A stretch of 64,000 bases of DNA from Methylocella silvestris BL2. GTDB taxonomy: Bacteria > Pseudomonadota > Alphaproteobacteria > Rhizobiales > Beijerinckiaceae. The stretch spans positions 310,001 through 374,000 of the forward strand of contig NC_011666.1 in the NCBI RefSeq assembly GCF_000021745.1, read 5' to 3'. Positions 1-9,158 of this stretch are shown here, piece after piece. The notes under the pieces were generated by a model. It made no database searches, had not been told where the DNA came from, and saw nothing but the letters and a program-made list of their open reading frames with translations. The stretch's first letter is position 1. Each line of letters begins with the position of its first letter. The translations under genes and the position numbers were made by a program.

Positions 1-1235
1 ACCGCGCGCCAGGCAAGCTTGCCATGGCCGATCTCGCGGCGCCCGGGCGAGCCCATTCGGCCGGTTTCGCCGACGGAATAGGGAGGAAAATTATAGTGCA
101 GCAGGAAGCGCTCCTTATAGGTGCCTTCCAGGCTGTCAACGAATTGCTCGTCTTCGCCGGTGCCGAGGGTCGCGACCACCAGCGCCTGCGTCTCGCCGCG
201 GGTGAACAAGGCCGAACCATGGGCGCGCGGCAGGATGCCGACTTCGGCGAGGATCGGACGCACAGTTTTGAGGTCGCGTCCGTCGATGCGCACGCCGAGA
301 TCGAGAATGTTCCAGCGGACGACCTTGGCCTGAAGATCGTGGAACGCCTCCGCCACTTTCTCCTTGGAGAAGCGCGGCTCGGCGTCTTCCGGGAACAGCG
401 CCAGAGCAACCTTTGCCTTCACGGCGTCGACGGCCTTGTAGCGCTCCTGCTTGGCGGTGATTTTATAGGCTTCGCGCAGCTCGCCTTCAGCAATGTCGCG
501 CACAGCCGCCTCGACCTCGGCCTTGTCGGCGACGGCGAGTTCGCGCGGCTCCTTTGCGGCCTTTTCAGCAAGGCGGATGATCGCGTCGATCACCGGCTGG
601 AAGCCGCGATGGCCGGTCATGACCGCCTCGAGCATCAGCGTTTCGGACAGTTCTTTCGCTTCCGATTCGACCATCAGGACGGCGTCGCCCGTGCCGGCGA
701 CGACGAGGTCAAGCGCGGACTCCTTGAGTTCGTCGACCGTCGGATTCAGTTTCAACGCGCCATTGATGTAGCCGACGCGCGCGCCGCCGACCGGGCCCAT
801 GAAGGGAATGCCGGAGATCGTCAACGCCGCCGAGGTCGCGACCAAGGCGAGGATATCCGGATCGTTCTCGAGATCATGCGACAGCACGGTCACGACGACC
901 TGCGTATCGTTGCGATATCCTTCCGGAAACAGGGGGCGGATCGGGCGGTCGATCAGGCGCGAGACGAGCGTCTCCTTTTCGGACGGCCGGCCCTCCCGCT
1001 TGAAATAACCGCCCGGGATGCGCCCGGCGGCGAAGGCCTTTTCCTGATAATTGACAGTGAGCGGAAAGAAATCGATCCCCGGCTTCGGCGTGCGCGCCGA
1101 GACAACGGTAGCGAGGACGGTGGTTTCGCCATAGGTGGCGAGCACGGCGCCGTCGGCCTGGCGAGCGATCCGGCCGGTTTCGAGGGTTAGCTTTCGGCCG
1201 GCCCAGTCTAGTTCTTCACGATGGATTTCAAACAT
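1..1235 (-). CDS. pnp: Polynucleotide phosphorylase, 5' part of gene (3' end outside window)
   Basis: Pnp is a phosphate-dependent 3'-to-5' exoribonuclease and polymerase used in mRNA decay and RNA quality control. The frame opens with ATG at 1235 ([15 protein letters not shown]) after a purine-rich GAAGAAAGA stretch. About 411 codons are visible. They cover the first RNase PH domain (with [10 protein letters not shown] and [11 protein letters not shown]), the helical linker and the beginning of the second RNase PH domain ([20 protein letters not shown]). The catalytic second core, KH and S1 domains lie beyond the left edge. It follows rpsO on the same strand, the conserved bacterial rpsO-pnp order. 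The reverse strand has a 388-codon open frame that is only a shadow. Confidence 0.97.
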   Translation of the reverse strand, partial: MFEIHREELDWAGRKLTLETGRIARQADGAVLATYGETTVLATVVSARTPKPGIDFFPLTVNYQEKAFAAGRIPGGYFKREGRPSEKETLVSRLIDRPIRPLFPEGYRNDTQVVVTVLSHDLENDPDILALVATSAALTISGIPFMGPVGGARVGYINGALKLNPTVDELKESALDLVVAGTGDAVLMVESEAKELSETLMLEAVMTGHRGFQPVIDAIIRLAEKAAKEPRELAVADKAEVEAAVRDIAEGELREAYKITAKQERYKAVDAVKAKVALALFPEDAEPRFSKEKVAEAFHDLQAKVVRWNILDLGVRIDGRDLKTVRPILAEVGILPRAHGSALFTRGETQALVVATLGTGEDEQFVDSLEGTYKERFLLHYNFPPYSVGETGRMGSPGRREIGHGKLAWRA

Positions 1236-1753
1236 ATATTCGTCTTTCTTCAGATGAAAGGCGAAGACATGCCAAAGCAAGATGGCAAGAGGCTGTCGGC
1301 GGGCGTGGAAAGCCCATGACAGCGCCTGGCGATCCTGCCGTGGCGCGTTGCTTCGCCGGAAGACCGGCGGCCCCGTGCCGCCGCGTCCTTTAGGGGCCTG
1401 CGCTTCTGGCGCGCTCGCCCCCGTTATGCGGGCGCGAAATTCCGGATGGAATCTAAAGCGCGCGCTTAAGTCTCTCTTTTTGCATCATGATCTGCCATTT
1501 GCAGAGATCATTTGCCGGCGCGAACGACTCTTGACGAGCCGCGAGCCAAAGTTTTGCCGAGGTTCTGTCTCGCGGAAGTTATGATCTTGCCCGCCCGGTT
1601 ACGCAATGGCGCAAATTCCGCGGCGTTGCGTTGAGTTGCAACGCTGCAGCCGTGCGAACTGTCCCCCGAACAGGATGATCTTGGCCTCAACCAGACCAAA
1701 CCGCCCCGCCTGGGCACAGGCCGACAAGTCTTTCGACCTGTCGGCGCCATCTG
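1236..1753. other. rpsO-pnp spacer, no gene recognised
   Basis: This 518-base stretch separates rpsO from pnp, longer than a simple operon junction. Short open frames on both strands have no recognisable protein character. It holds the hairpin at 1721-1744 and presumably a pnp promoter or RNA processing sites. I could not identify either by eye. Confidence 0.5.
1721..1744 (-). terminator. Stable hairpin just after rpsO
   Basis: Read on the minus strand, this is a 10-bp stem (CCGACAGGTC with GACTTGTCGG, one G-U pair) closed by a GAAA tetraloop. It begins 9 bases past the rpsO stop. No T-run follows, so it looks more like a processing or mRNA 3'-end-stabilising hairpin than a classical intrinsic terminator. 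In other bacteria the rpsO-pnp junction carries both terminator and RNase III sites. Confidence 0.6.
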
Positions 1754-2023
1754 CTAGCGGCGAATGCCGAGGCGCTCGATCAGGGATTTGTAGCGGGGCT
1801 CGTCGCGGTTCTTGACATAGTCGAGCAACTGACGGCGCTGCGAGACCATCTTCAAAAGCCCGCGGCGCGAATGGTTGTCTTTGACATGCGTCTTGAAATG
1901 TTCGGTGAGATTGACAATCCGTTCGGTCAAGATCGCGACCTGCACCTCGGGCGAACCTGTATCGCCCGATTTCTGGGCATATTCCTTCACGAGCGTCTGC
2001 TTGCGCTCTGGCGTAATCGACAT
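1754..2023 (-). CDS. rpsO: 30S ribosomal protein S15
   Basis: S15 is a primary 16S rRNA-binding protein of the small-subunit platform. The 89-residue frame is the standard family length and begins [16 protein letters not shown]. It contains the expected [17 protein letters not shown] and DNHSRRGLL segments and ends LIERLGIRR. The ATG at 2023 is preceded by GGAAAGG at a normal distance. The gene lies upstream of pnp on the same strand. S15 commonly represses its own translation through leader RNA structure, and a strong hairpin lies in the leader here (2050-2070). Confidence 0.98.
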   Translation of the reverse strand: MSITPERKQTLVKEYAQKSGDTGSPEVQVAILTERIVNLTEHFKTHVKDNHSRRGLLKMVSQRRQLLDYVKNRDEPRYKSLIERLGIRR

Positions 2024-2460
2024 CGGGGCAACCTTTCCATAGCAATCGAGCGGACGCGCGGCGCGTCCGCAGGTTTACCCAAAGCGCAGCCGTGCCGGGA
2101 TGTCGTCCAGCACGGTGGAGCTCAGGGGGCGCGCGAGGACCGCGCAGCGCCCTTATACAGGAAAGCGCGCTCAAGGGAAGCGTCGCTGATTTCGCGCTCC
2201 CACCTGCTTCAACGAGAAGGCCGCAAACTTATCATCAAATAAAACAGCCTGTGGGAAGCGCTTGTTCATCGCAATTCTTTACGCATTCTTTGAGTCTGCT
2301 CTATAATGTGAAGCATAGACCTAGAGGCTATTTCGGTCAGATTTTAATTAATCGAATCGACAGACGATGCTCAAGATTTTGAATCTGGGGCGATTTCTTT
2401 GCGATCAATGGTTCATTCGGTGAACAAGCGCCCAAGATGGCGCTGAAGGAGATCTGTTCT
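2024..2460. other. Divergent intergenic region between rpsO and the TPR gene
   Basis: About 437 bases without a credible gene. The part near rpsO holds its leader hairpin. The middle (about 2225-2440) is clearly more AT-rich than the surroundings and probably carries the two divergent promoters. No clean -35/-10 pair could be assigned. Confidence 0.5.
2050..2070 (-). promoter_or_regulatory. rpsO leader hairpin, possible S15 autoregulation element
   Basis: A perfect 9-bp inverted repeat (GCGGACGCG / CGCGTCCGC, 3-base loop) lies 27-47 bases upstream of the rpsO start. S15 autoregulates through differing leader structures in many bacteria. That this hairpin does so is inference from position only. 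Confidence 0.4.
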
Positions 2461-4143
2461 ATGTTGGCGATCGGCATCGAGTTGTTGAAATCCGCGAATG
2501 AGTTGTTTAGCTCCGCGCAACAATCGGCGACAGCCGAGAGCCAAAGATTCATTCTCCTCATCGGCTGCGGAGCGGCCGTCTTGCTGGTTGGATTTCGCAT
2601 GCTGCGGAAGCTGCTCGGGAGGTTGCCGCCCGACCCTGATTTTTGTTCGGGCGATGGGCCGGTGACCGAGGCGGAGCGGAATGGCGTCACCGTTGCGAGC
2701 CGCGAGGCGATCGAAGCGATGCTGCGCGGCGCCAAAGTGGAGGAGATTGATCTTGCGGCGCGCCGCCAGAACGCGGTCGACACATTGGCGCGGCTGCGGA
2801 CGCGGCTGGCGCGATCCTGCCCGGACGCGTTGGGGCTTGTGGATCTCGGCGATTTCCGTGGCGCTGGCGAGGCGTTGCGCAAAAGCCGCGAGGCAATCCC
2901 GAAAAGCCTAAACGGTGAAGGCGCGCGGCGGGACGCCCAGATCTATGCCGAAGCGGCGGCGCTCGATTTGGTCAAACTCGACTATCGGGGCGCCGCCGAG
3001 AATTATGGAGCCGCCGCGGCGCTTGTGGCGCGCTTTTGTGATGATTTGGCTTCAGGTCAGCAGGAATGGCGACTGCGCATGGAGCAGGCCCGCGCGCTGG
3101 TTGGCGACGCGACCTATAATAGCAATGATGAGAGCCTCACGACGGCGATCGAGACCTACGACCACGCCTTGAGCCTTGTGCCGCGCCAACAGGCTCCGCA
3201 TGCCTGGGCCGCGACGCAGTTTCATCGCGGCGACGCCTTGGTCGCCTCCGGCGTCAATGGCGCGGAAGCCAGCAAGGTCGAGGAGGCGATTGATTCTTAT
3301 CACGCCGCCCTGGAGGAATGGACGCCTCGTTCCTCGCCGTTCGAATGGGCGCGCGCGCAGCACAATCTGGGCGACGCGCTGCAACGGCTCGCCGATTTGG
3401 AGAGTGGGGTCGAACGTCTTCGTCCGGCCGAGGACGCCTATCGGGCGGCCCTGAAAGAATGGACAAGGGAGACGGCGCCGGATCTTTGGGCCATGGCGCA
3501 AGGCAATCTCGGCGACGTGCTCGCCAAAACTGCGGCCTCGACCGGGGACAGCGGCAAGCTGCGCGAGGCGATCGCGGCCTATCAATCCGCGCTCGCCGAG
3601 CTGCGGCGCGAGATCGCGCCGCGAGAATGGACGCAGCTGCAAAACAGCCTTGGGCTCGCGCTCGAGGCGCTGGCGGAGCAGGAAAGCCGGGAGGAGGACT
3701 ATGGTCATGGTCCTCTGAAGCTTGCCGTCGAGGCGTTCCAAAGCGCTCTTGACGGCCAATCGGCGGAGCACGAACCGGCTCAATTCGCCGCGACCAGCGT
3801 CAGCCTCGGCGATTCGCTGCTGGCGCTGGGCGAGTACGAGAGGACGCAAAATCGAAACTATGGCCGGGAGCTGCTGACCCGCGCCGCCGACGCCTATCGC
3901 GGCGCGCTCGTCGTGCGTGAGGAGCTAGAGCCAATCGACGTCGCAAAGCTTCAGATTAATCTCGCTTATGCGCTGGGGCTTTTGTGGAGCTGCGACGGCG
4001 GGGATGACCTGCTCGACGAGGCGCTTCTGCTTGTCGATGAGGCCATTGCGTTGATCGGAGAGACGGAAGAACGCCAGCATGTTTGCGACGCGGAGCAGGC
4101 GCGCGCCAGCATCGTCGAGGCGTTGGGCAGAAGGGCCGCATAG
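2461..4143 (+). CDS. Membrane-anchored TPR-repeat protein of unknown function
   Basis: About 560 residues. ATG 2461 is preferred over in-frame ATG 2437 because AAGGAG sits 9 bases before it. Residues 30-47 form one hydrophobic segment (FILLIGCGAAVLLVGF), followed by basic residues, suggesting an N-terminal membrane anchor with the bulk cytoplasmic. From roughly residue 215 to 530 the chain has about six TPR-like units of 40-50 residues. Each has an A..AY..AL helix and a W(A/T)..Q..LG.AL helix. No catalytic motif is visible, so a protein-protein scaffold is the most that can be said. It stands alone, divergent from rpsO and convergent with the EF-hand gene. Confidence 0.8.
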   Translation: MLAIGIELLKSANELFSSAQQSATAESQRFILLIGCGAAVLLVGFRMLRKLLGRLPPDPDFCSGDGPVTEAERNGVTVASREAIEAMLRGAKVEEIDLAARRQNAVDTLARLRTRLARSCPDALGLVDLGDFRGAGEALRKSREAIPKSLNGEGARRDAQIYAEAAALDLVKLDYRGAAENYGAAAALVARFCDDLASGQQEWRLRMEQARALVGDATYNSNDESLTTAIETYDHALSLVPRQQAPHAWAATQFHRGDALVASGVNGAEASKVEEAIDSYHAALEEWTPRSSPFEWARAQHNLGDALQRLADLESGVERLRPAEDAYRAALKEWTRETAPDLWAMAQGNLGDVLAKTAASTGDSGKLREAIAAYQSALAELRREIAPREWTQLQNSLGLALEALAEQESREEDYGHGPLKLAVEAFQSALDGQSAEHEPAQFAATSVSLGDSLLALGEYERTQNRNYGRELLTRAADAYRGALVVREELEPIDVAKLQINLAYALGLLWSCDGGDDLLDEALLLVDEAIALIGETEERQHVCDAEQARASIVEALGRRAA

Positions 4144-4150
4144 GGAGCGG

Positions 4151-4228
4151 CCGCTCCGTCTCTTGAGGCGCGGAGCGGCTGCGGCGCATTTGGGCGGCGG
4201 CGGATAAGGGCCGCCGCCATTATTTATT
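4151..4228 (+). terminator. Two hairpins after the TPR gene, the second terminator-like
   Basis: CCGCTCCG/CGGAGCGG (4151-4178) is followed by a 9-bp stem GGCGGCGGC/GCCGCCGCC (4193-4218) and then ATTATTTATT. This resembles an intrinsic terminator, though the T-run is interrupted. It overlaps the stop codon of the convergent EF-hand gene. Confidence 0.55.
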
Positions 4229-4616
4229 GGATGAGGTTCAAAAGTTTCTGGCCGGCGGGAGTGGCGAATTCGGCGGCGTCGAGGGTGCCGTCCTTGTCCG
4301 GATCGGCCTTCTTGAAGGCCGCCTCGATCTCGGCCGCATATTCTTTCGCATCGACCGTGCCGTCCTTGTCGGGATCGGCGGCGGCGAAGTCATGCACGGC
4401 GGTCGCCGCTTCCTTGGCGTCAAGCGTGCCGTCCTTGTCCGGATCAAGCGACAAAAATTTCTTGTGACCCGCCGCCTGCGCTTCGGCGAGGCTGACCGTC
4501 CCGTCATTGTCGGGATCGAGCACTTTCAGATTCGCCGTTGCGGAGAAGGCCGGCAAGGCGAACACGCCAACGCAAAGAGCCAGAACGGAAACGGCCGCGG
4601 TATTTTTGAAGGACAT
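4224..4616 (-). CDS. Secreted four-EF-hand calcium-binding protein
   Basis: 130 residues. ATG 4616 is chosen because AGGTGA lies 5 bases upstream; a GTG 9 bases earlier is in frame but weaker. The N-terminus is a signal peptide ending near ALPAFSA, so the mature protein should be periplasmic or secreted. Four EF-hand loops follow: DPDNDGTVSLAE, DPDKDGTLDAKE, DPDKDGTVDAKE and DPDKDGTLDAAE. Their Asp/Asn and terminal Glu positions fit Ca2+ coordination. The loops are nearly identical even at DNA level, giving an internal repeat of about 99-111 bases. A calcium buffer or sensor is likely; the biological role is unknown. Confidence 0.85.
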   Translation of the reverse strand: MSFKNTAAVSVLALCVGVFALPAFSATANLKVLDPDNDGTVSLAEAQAAGHKKFLSLDPDKDGTLDAKEAATAVHDFAAADPDKDGTVDAKEYAAEIEAAFKKADPDKDGTLDAAEFATPAGQKLLNLIQ

Positions 4617-4823
4617 AAAGATCACCTATGCATTTTTCTACGGTAGCATAGCTATAACACCTTGGAATCAGGGAGTGAATCCCTAAAATACAGAAAAATT
4701 ATGGGAAAAAATCCCGCTTATTGAATGAACTTTTCTACGTCGCGAGGGCGGCGTCGCTCGGACGTAAAATGTCAACGCGGCTCGGCGAATGGGTTTCGGA
4801 CGAAAAATCGGCGTATCGACGTT

Positions 4824-5534
4824 TCAGCTGTTCCGATATTCGCGCCAGCCCTTGGCCCGCAGCTGGCAGGCCGGGCATTCGCCGCAGCCATAGCCCCAGT
4901 TATGCCGCTTGCCGCGTTCGCCAAGATAGCAGGTGTGCGTTTCTTCGAGAATGATTGCGATCAGCGCCTTGCCGCCAAGCCGCTCGGCGAGACGCCAGGT
5001 CGCGGCCTTATCGAGCCACATTAACGGCGTCTCGACGTTGAAGCGCGTATCCATTCCAAGATTGAGCGCGATCTGCATGGCCTTGACGGTATCGTCGCGG
5101 CAATCGGGATAGCCGGAAAAATCGGTCTCGCACATGCCGCCGATGATCTGCGTCAGGCCGCGGCGGTAGGCGAGCGCGCCCGCGAAGGTCAGGAACAACA
5201 GGTTGCGGCCGGGCACGAAAGTGTTCGGCAGGCCATTGGCGTCAAAGGCGATTTCGACGTCATGGGTCATCGCCGTGGTCGCGATTTCGGCGAGCGCGCC
5301 GATGCGCACCAGATGATCCTCGCCGAGCTTGTCTTTCCAGGCGGGGAAATCGCGCAATAGCGCGTCGCGGATCTTGCCGCGTTGGTCGAGCTCGATCCGG
5401 TGCCGCTGATCGTAATCGAAGCCGATCGTCTCGACGTGATCATAACGGTCGAGCGCATAGGCGAGGCAGGTCGTCGAATCCTGGCCGCCGGAAAAAAGGG
5501 TCAGGGCGCCGCGGCGCGCCGGCCTATCTGGCAT
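4824..5534 (-). CDS. queC: 7-cyano-7-deazaguanine synthase QueC
   Basis: QueC converts 7-carboxy-7-deazaguanine to preQ0 with ATP and ammonia, in the queuosine pathway. The 236-residue frame has the PP-loop motif [12 protein letters not shown] near residues 13-24, the [14 protein letters not shown] segment, and the C-terminal zinc ligands in THTCYLG and [13 protein letters not shown]. Length is typical. The ATG at 5534 overlaps the 3' end of nudC by 11 bases, so the two are probably translationally coupled. No other queuosine gene is in view. Confidence 0.96.
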   Translation of the reverse strand: MPDRPARRGALTLFSGGQDSTTCLAYALDRYDHVETIGFDYDQRHRIELDQRGKIRDALLRDFPAWKDKLGEDHLVRIGALAEIATTAMTHDVEIAFDANGLPNTFVPGRNLLFLTFAGALAYRRGLTQIIGGMCETDFSGYPDCRDDTVKAMQIALNLGMDTRFNVETPLMWLDKAATWRLAERLGGKALIAIILEETHTCYLGERGKRHNWGYGCGECPACQLRAKGWREYRNS

Positions 5535-6489
5535 TCCAGAACACGTCCTCTGCGACCCAGGCCGTCAGCAGAAGATTGGCGATGGCGACTTTTGAGGGAC
5601 AGGTCAGCCCGTCGGGATGGGAATCATTCAGCATCTGGCGGACTTCGTCGCGGGAAAACCAGCGCGCGTGCTCGAGCTCCTGGTCCGTCGGGGACAAATC
5701 CCGGCTGAGCGCTTGCGCAACGCAGCCGATCATCAGCGAACTTGGAAATGGCCATGGCTGCGAGGCGAGATAGTCAACCCGCCCGACGCTGATTCCGGCC
5801 TCCTCGGCGACTTCGCGGCGCACGGCGTGCTCGATGGTCTCGCCGGTCTCCATAAAGCCGGCGAGGCAGGAATACATTTTTGGGGCGAAATTGGCCTGCC
5901 GCCCGAGAAGGCAATCATCGCCATCGACGACGAGCATGATGACGGCCGGATCGGTGCGCGGAAAATGCTGCGCGCCGCAGGACTCGCAGCCGCGCCGCCA
6001 CCCGCCGGCGCGCGGATGGGTTGGCGCGCCGCAGTTCGAGCAGAATCGGTGCCGCGCATGCCATGACAGGAGGCTTTTGGCTTCTCCGAGCGGTCCCACC
6101 ACATCGGCCGGCAAAAGCCCCTGCGTCGCAATCAGGCGAATATCGAGAAAGGCGATATCGGTCGCGGCAGGAAGGTCCTCCTCCCGTTCGATGAGGCTCG
6201 CAAACAGCGCCGATTGCTTGTCGAAGCCAAGAAACGCCGTCTCACGAATCGCGCCAAGGGCCGCCGCCTCGCTGAGCGTAAAGAACGGGTCGAAGCCGGA
6301 TTCGCCGCGCTTGACCACCGGCATTTCGCCGGCGAGCACGAGCGTGCGCGCCGTCGCGGAATCCTGCAGGCTGCGAAGGAATTCGGCGTCGTGACGGCGT
6401 ATCGACATGCGGTCGAGCGAATTGACCGAAAAACCCGCCGCCGCAGAGCGATCGGCCGGATCGGGAGGAGGGGGCGCGCTGCCGTGCAT
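5524..6489 (-). CDS. nudC: NADH pyrophosphatase / NAD-decapping Nudix hydrolase NudC
   Basis: NudC hydrolyses NADH to NMNH and AMP and can remove NAD caps from RNA. The 321-residue protein has a zinc ribbon (CSNC and CESC at about 150-171). Its Nudix box begins [20 protein letters not shown] (about 211-230), followed by the family hallmark [14 protein letters not shown] 6489 is chosen because AGGA lies 7 bases upstream. The frame stays open upstream, but that part runs across the SRP RNA gene on the other strand and is not coding. The gene overlaps queC by 11 bases. Confidence 0.95.
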   Translation of the reverse strand: MHGSAPPPPDPADRSAAAGFSVNSLDRMSIRRHDAEFLRSLQDSATARTLVLAGEMPVVKRGESGFDPFFTLSEAAALGAIRETAFLGFDKQSALFASLIEREEDLPAATDIAFLDIRLIATQGLLPADVVGPLGEAKSLLSWHARHRFCSNCGAPTHPRAGGWRRGCESCGAQHFPRTDPAVIMLVVDGDDCLLGRQANFAPKMYSCLAGFMETGETIEHAVRREVAEEAGISVGRVDYLASQPWPFPSSLMIGCVAQALSRDLSPTDQELEHARWFSRDEVRQMLNDSHPDGLTCPSKVAIANLLLTAWVAEDVFWNAR

Positions 6490-6668
6490 CGAATGTCCTG
6501 AAATTGCGAGAGGCCTTGCCCCGGAGAGGCTAGCGTGAGGCCAGGGCCTAACGGCGGCGAATTTAAGCCCTTCCCACGTTTCTACCAAATGAGGCGACAA
6601 TGCGTCTTTGGCGGGAAGGTTGGCGCCTTCGGCAAAAAGGTTGCGAAAACGGCCGCGGCGGTCCAAAT

Positions 6669-6771
6669 AGGGCTTGGGAGGTTGGCGGTGGACGCACCAC
6701 TCGCCAACCGGGTCAGGTCCGGAAGGAAGCAGCCCTAACGAGACCGGGCGGGTCTCTGTCCAGCCTCCCAC
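6669..6771 (+). ncRNA. ffs: Signal recognition particle RNA (small, 4.5S-type)
   Basis: The conserved SRP domain IV core GGTCAGGTCCGGAAGGAAGC is present at 6711-6730, followed by AGCCCTAA. The outer helix is formed by TGGGAGG (6675-6681) and CCTCCCA (6764-6770). The internal CACCACTCGCCAACC segment matches alphaproteobacterial SRP RNAs. Ends are approximate. It sits immediately before dnaX, a common alphaproteobacterial order. Confidence 0.95.
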
Positions 6772-6830
6772 CGATCAGCCGCAGCGTTCGCGGCGGCGCG
6801 GCCAAGGCCGGTTCTCCATCTGGGTCATCG

Positions 6831-8717
6831 ATGCAGGACGATCGCGAGGACGGTCGAATCGAGGTTGCGGACGGCCAGGGCGCCGGCTTGTTCGGCGCAG
6901 CGCCGTCTCCCGCCGCGGCGGCGGCGACGCCCTATCGCGTTCTGGCGCGCAAATACCGGCCGTCGTCGTTCGACGATCTGATCGGTCAGGAGGCGATGGT
7001 CCGGACGCTGTCGAACGCCTTCGATCTCGGCCGCATCCATCAGGCCTATATTCTCACTGGCGTGCGCGGAGTCGGCAAGACGACCACGGCCCGCATTCTC
7101 GCTCGCGCCTTCAATTATGAGCTTCCCACGGGCGACGGACGCCCGGCAGTCGACGGCCCGACCATCCACATGGCGGGATTTGGCGCGCATTGTCAGGCGA
7201 TCATGGAATCGCGCCACGTCGACGTCATCGAGATGGACGCCGCCTCGCATACCGGCATCGACGACGTGCGCGAGATCATCGAAGGCGCCCGCTACAAGCC
7301 GGTCATGGCGCGCTTCAAGGTCTATATCATCGACGAAGTGCATATGCTCTCGCGCCAGGCATTCAATGGGCTGCTCAAGACGCTCGAAGAGCCGCCGGAC
7401 CATGTGAAATTCCTGTTCGCGACGACCGAGATCGAGAAAGTGCCGGTAACGGTGCGCTCGCGCTGCCAGCGTTTCGATCTGCGTCGAATAGACGCCGGCG
7501 AGCTTTCGACCTTTCTTGCGACGATCTGCGCCAGGGAAAAAGTCGCGATCGAGGATGAGGCGCTGGCCCTGATCGCCCGCGCCGCGGAAGGCTCCGTCCG
7601 CGACGCTCTGTCCCTGCTCGATCAGGCGATCGCGCATGGGCCGTCGGCCGATCAAATCGGCGCAAAGGGGATTTCCGCCGAAGCGCTGCGCGCAATGCTT
7701 GGCCTTGCCGACCGCGGACGCATCATCGACCTCTTCGACGCCCTGATGCGCGGCCGGATCGCCGAGGCGCTGACCGGGCTGAAGGATCTTTACGACGGCG
7801 GCGCGGACCCTACCGCGATTATGGTCGAACTGGCCGAATTCACCCATCTCGTCACGCGGCTGAAGCTTGCGCCGGAGTCGAGCGAAGACAGCTCCATCAC
7901 GCCGGAGGAGCGCAAGCGCGGCGCGGAGTTCGCCGCCAGTCTCTCGATGGCCGTCCTGACCCGGACCTGGCAATTGCTGTCGAAGGGTTTGCAGGAGATC
8001 AAGGATTCGCCGCGTCCGCTCGCCGCCGCCGATATGGTGCTGGTGCGGCTCGCCTATGCCGCCGATCTGCCGACGCCCGATAAAGCGCTGCGCAAGCTCG
8101 CGTCGCTGACCGGGGATTTTTCGGCCCCGCCGAGAGCCGGCGTCGCAGCTCCCGACCGGGGCGATCCGGTCGATCGCACGCAAAACCTTCGCGCGCCGGC
8201 GCCCCGTATGATCTCGACGGGCGCTGGGGGATCCGCCGCTGCGCCGGCCGAGGCCCCGGCGGAGCCTTCGGCAAGGCTCAGCAGCTTTGCCGATATCGTC
8301 GCCCTCGCCGCCAAGCATCGCGACATCCAAATGAAGCTGGCGCTTGAACGCGATGTGCGGCTGGTGCGTTTCCAGGACGGCTCCATCGAATTTGCGCCGG
8401 GTCCCCACGCCTCGCCGCAGCTTGCGCCTATGCTGATGCGCAAATTGCAGGAATGGACGGGACGCCGCTGGCTCGTTGCGGTATCGAGGGAGGCGGGGCG
8501 CCCGAGCCTCAAGGACGAAGCCGACGCTAAGGCCGAGGCGGCGATGGAGGGGGTGCGGGCGGATCCGCTGGTGCGCCGCGCGCTGGAGCTTTTCCCCGGC
8601 GCCGAGATCGTCGCGGTGCGCACGGCGCAGGAGCCAGCGCAACCCGCCGCCTCAAGCGAGTCGGGCGAAGGCGATATTGGCTTTGCCGACGACTTCTATG
8701 CCGAAGTCGACCTGTGA
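6831..8717 (+). CDS. dnaX: DNA polymerase III subunit gamma/tau
   Basis: DnaX is the ATPase of the replisome clamp loader and bridges polymerase and helicase. 628 residues from ATG 6831. The frame is open back to 6600, but that stretch is the SRP RNA gene. Visible are YRVLARKYRPSSFDDLIGQE, Walker A GVRGVGKTT (about 77-85), Walker B VYIIDEVHML (about 164-173) and the SRCQRFDLRR region. The zinc module of the E. coli protein is reduced to a single Cys (121). That agrees with my recollection of other alphaproteobacterial DnaX. It lies upstream of ybaB and recR on the same strand. Confidence 0.96.
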   Translation: MQDDREDGRIEVADGQGAGLFGAAPSPAAAAATPYRVLARKYRPSSFDDLIGQEAMVRTLSNAFDLGRIHQAYILTGVRGVGKTTTARILARAFNYELPTGDGRPAVDGPTIHMAGFGAHCQAIMESRHVDVIEMDAASHTGIDDVREIIEGARYKPVMARFKVYIIDEVHMLSRQAFNGLLKTLEEPPDHVKFLFATTEIEKVPVTVRSRCQRFDLRRIDAGELSTFLATICAREKVAIEDEALALIARAAEGSVRDALSLLDQAIAHGPSADQIGAKGISAEALRAMLGLADRGRIIDLFDALMRGRIAEALTGLKDLYDGGADPTAIMVELAEFTHLVTRLKLAPESSEDSSITPEERKRGAEFAASLSMAVLTRTWQLLSKGLQEIKDSPRPLAAADMVLVRLAYAADLPTPDKALRKLASLTGDFSAPPRAGVAAPDRGDPVDRTQNLRAPAPRMISTGAGGSAAAPAEAPAEPSARLSSFADIVALAAKHRDIQMKLALERDVRLVRFQDGSIEFAPGPHASPQLAPMLMRKLQEWTGRRWLVAVSREAGRPSLKDEADAKAEAAMEGVRADPLVRRALELFPGAEIVAVRTAQEPAQPAASSESGEGDIGFADDFYAEVDL

Positions 8718-8763
8718 CAGGAGAAGCGGCGGGACAAGCGCCGCTTAACGATGAGGACGGATC

Positions 8764-9087
8764 ATGCGCGATATGCTGGGTTTGATGAAGCAGGCTCAGG
8801 CCATGCAGGAGAAGATCCAGCAGATGCAGGCCGAGATCGAGCGGCTCGAAGTCGAGGGCCAGTCGGGCGGCGGCATGGTTCGCGTCACCCTCAGCGCCAA
8901 GGGGCAGCTGCGCAATCTCGCCATCGACGATCAGCTGATCAAGGCGGATGAAAAGCAAATTCTCGAAGACCTCATCATCACCGCCCATGAGGACGCGCGC
9001 AAAAAGGCCGAGCGTCTGATGGAGGAGAAGATGCAAGGCGTGACGGCGGGGCTCGCGCTGCCGCCGGGCATGAAGCTGCCGTTCTAG
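8764..9087 (+). CDS. ybaB: Nucleoid-associated protein, YbaB/EbfC family
   Basis: A small dimeric DNA-binding protein that coats DNA. The 107-residue frame begins MRDMLGLMKQAQAMQEKIQQ, contains the coiled N-terminal helix and GGGMVRVTLSAKG, and ends GLALPPGMKLPF, all diagnostic. GAGGA precedes ATG 8764 at a good distance. It lies 46 bases after dnaX and about 120 bases before recR, the standard dnaX-ybaB-recR cluster. Confidence 0.97.
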   Translation: MRDMLGLMKQAQAMQEKIQQMQAEIERLEVEGQSGGGMVRVTLSAKGQLRNLAIDDQLIKADEKQILEDLIITAHEDARKKAERLMEEKMQGVTAGLALPPGMKLPF

Positions 9088-9137
9088 AGCGTGACGCCGA
9101 AAAGTCGCCGCCTTTGGACCGACATCCCGCTAATTAT
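9084..9137. repeat. Degenerate extragenic palindromic (REP-like) element
   Basis: The stretch begins CTAGAGCGTGACGCCGAAAAG and ends with CGCT after a divergent right arm (TTTGGACCGACATCC). From memory, it resembles a common rhizobial extragenic repeat with arms GCGTGA...GCCGAAAAG and CTTTTCGG...TCACGC. The right arm is degraded. This is recollection of a repeat style, not a search result. Confidence 0.35.
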
Positions 9138-9158
9138 TCAGAACCAATGACGTTTGAT

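Noticed and set aside
1282-1584. 100-codon frame in the rpsO-pnp spacer
   Set aside because: Composition is Arg/Ala-rich without protein-like pattern, ribosome site or recognisable homology.
6490-6771. N-terminal extension of nudC
   Set aside because: It runs antisense through the SRP RNA; ATG 6489 has a good ribosome site and gives normal length.
6600-6830. N-terminal extension of dnaX
   Set aside because: This stretch is the SRP RNA gene; conserved DnaX sequence begins after 6831.
6825-8642. 605-codon open frame on the minus strand opposite dnaX
   Set aside because: Antisense shadow in GC-rich DNA; Arg/Gly/His-rich with no domain, while dnaX on the other strand has all its motifs. The same reasoning rejects long shadows opposite pnp (24-1190), nadA/nadB (25588-27339), chrA (30320-31915) and ftsK (55261-56949).
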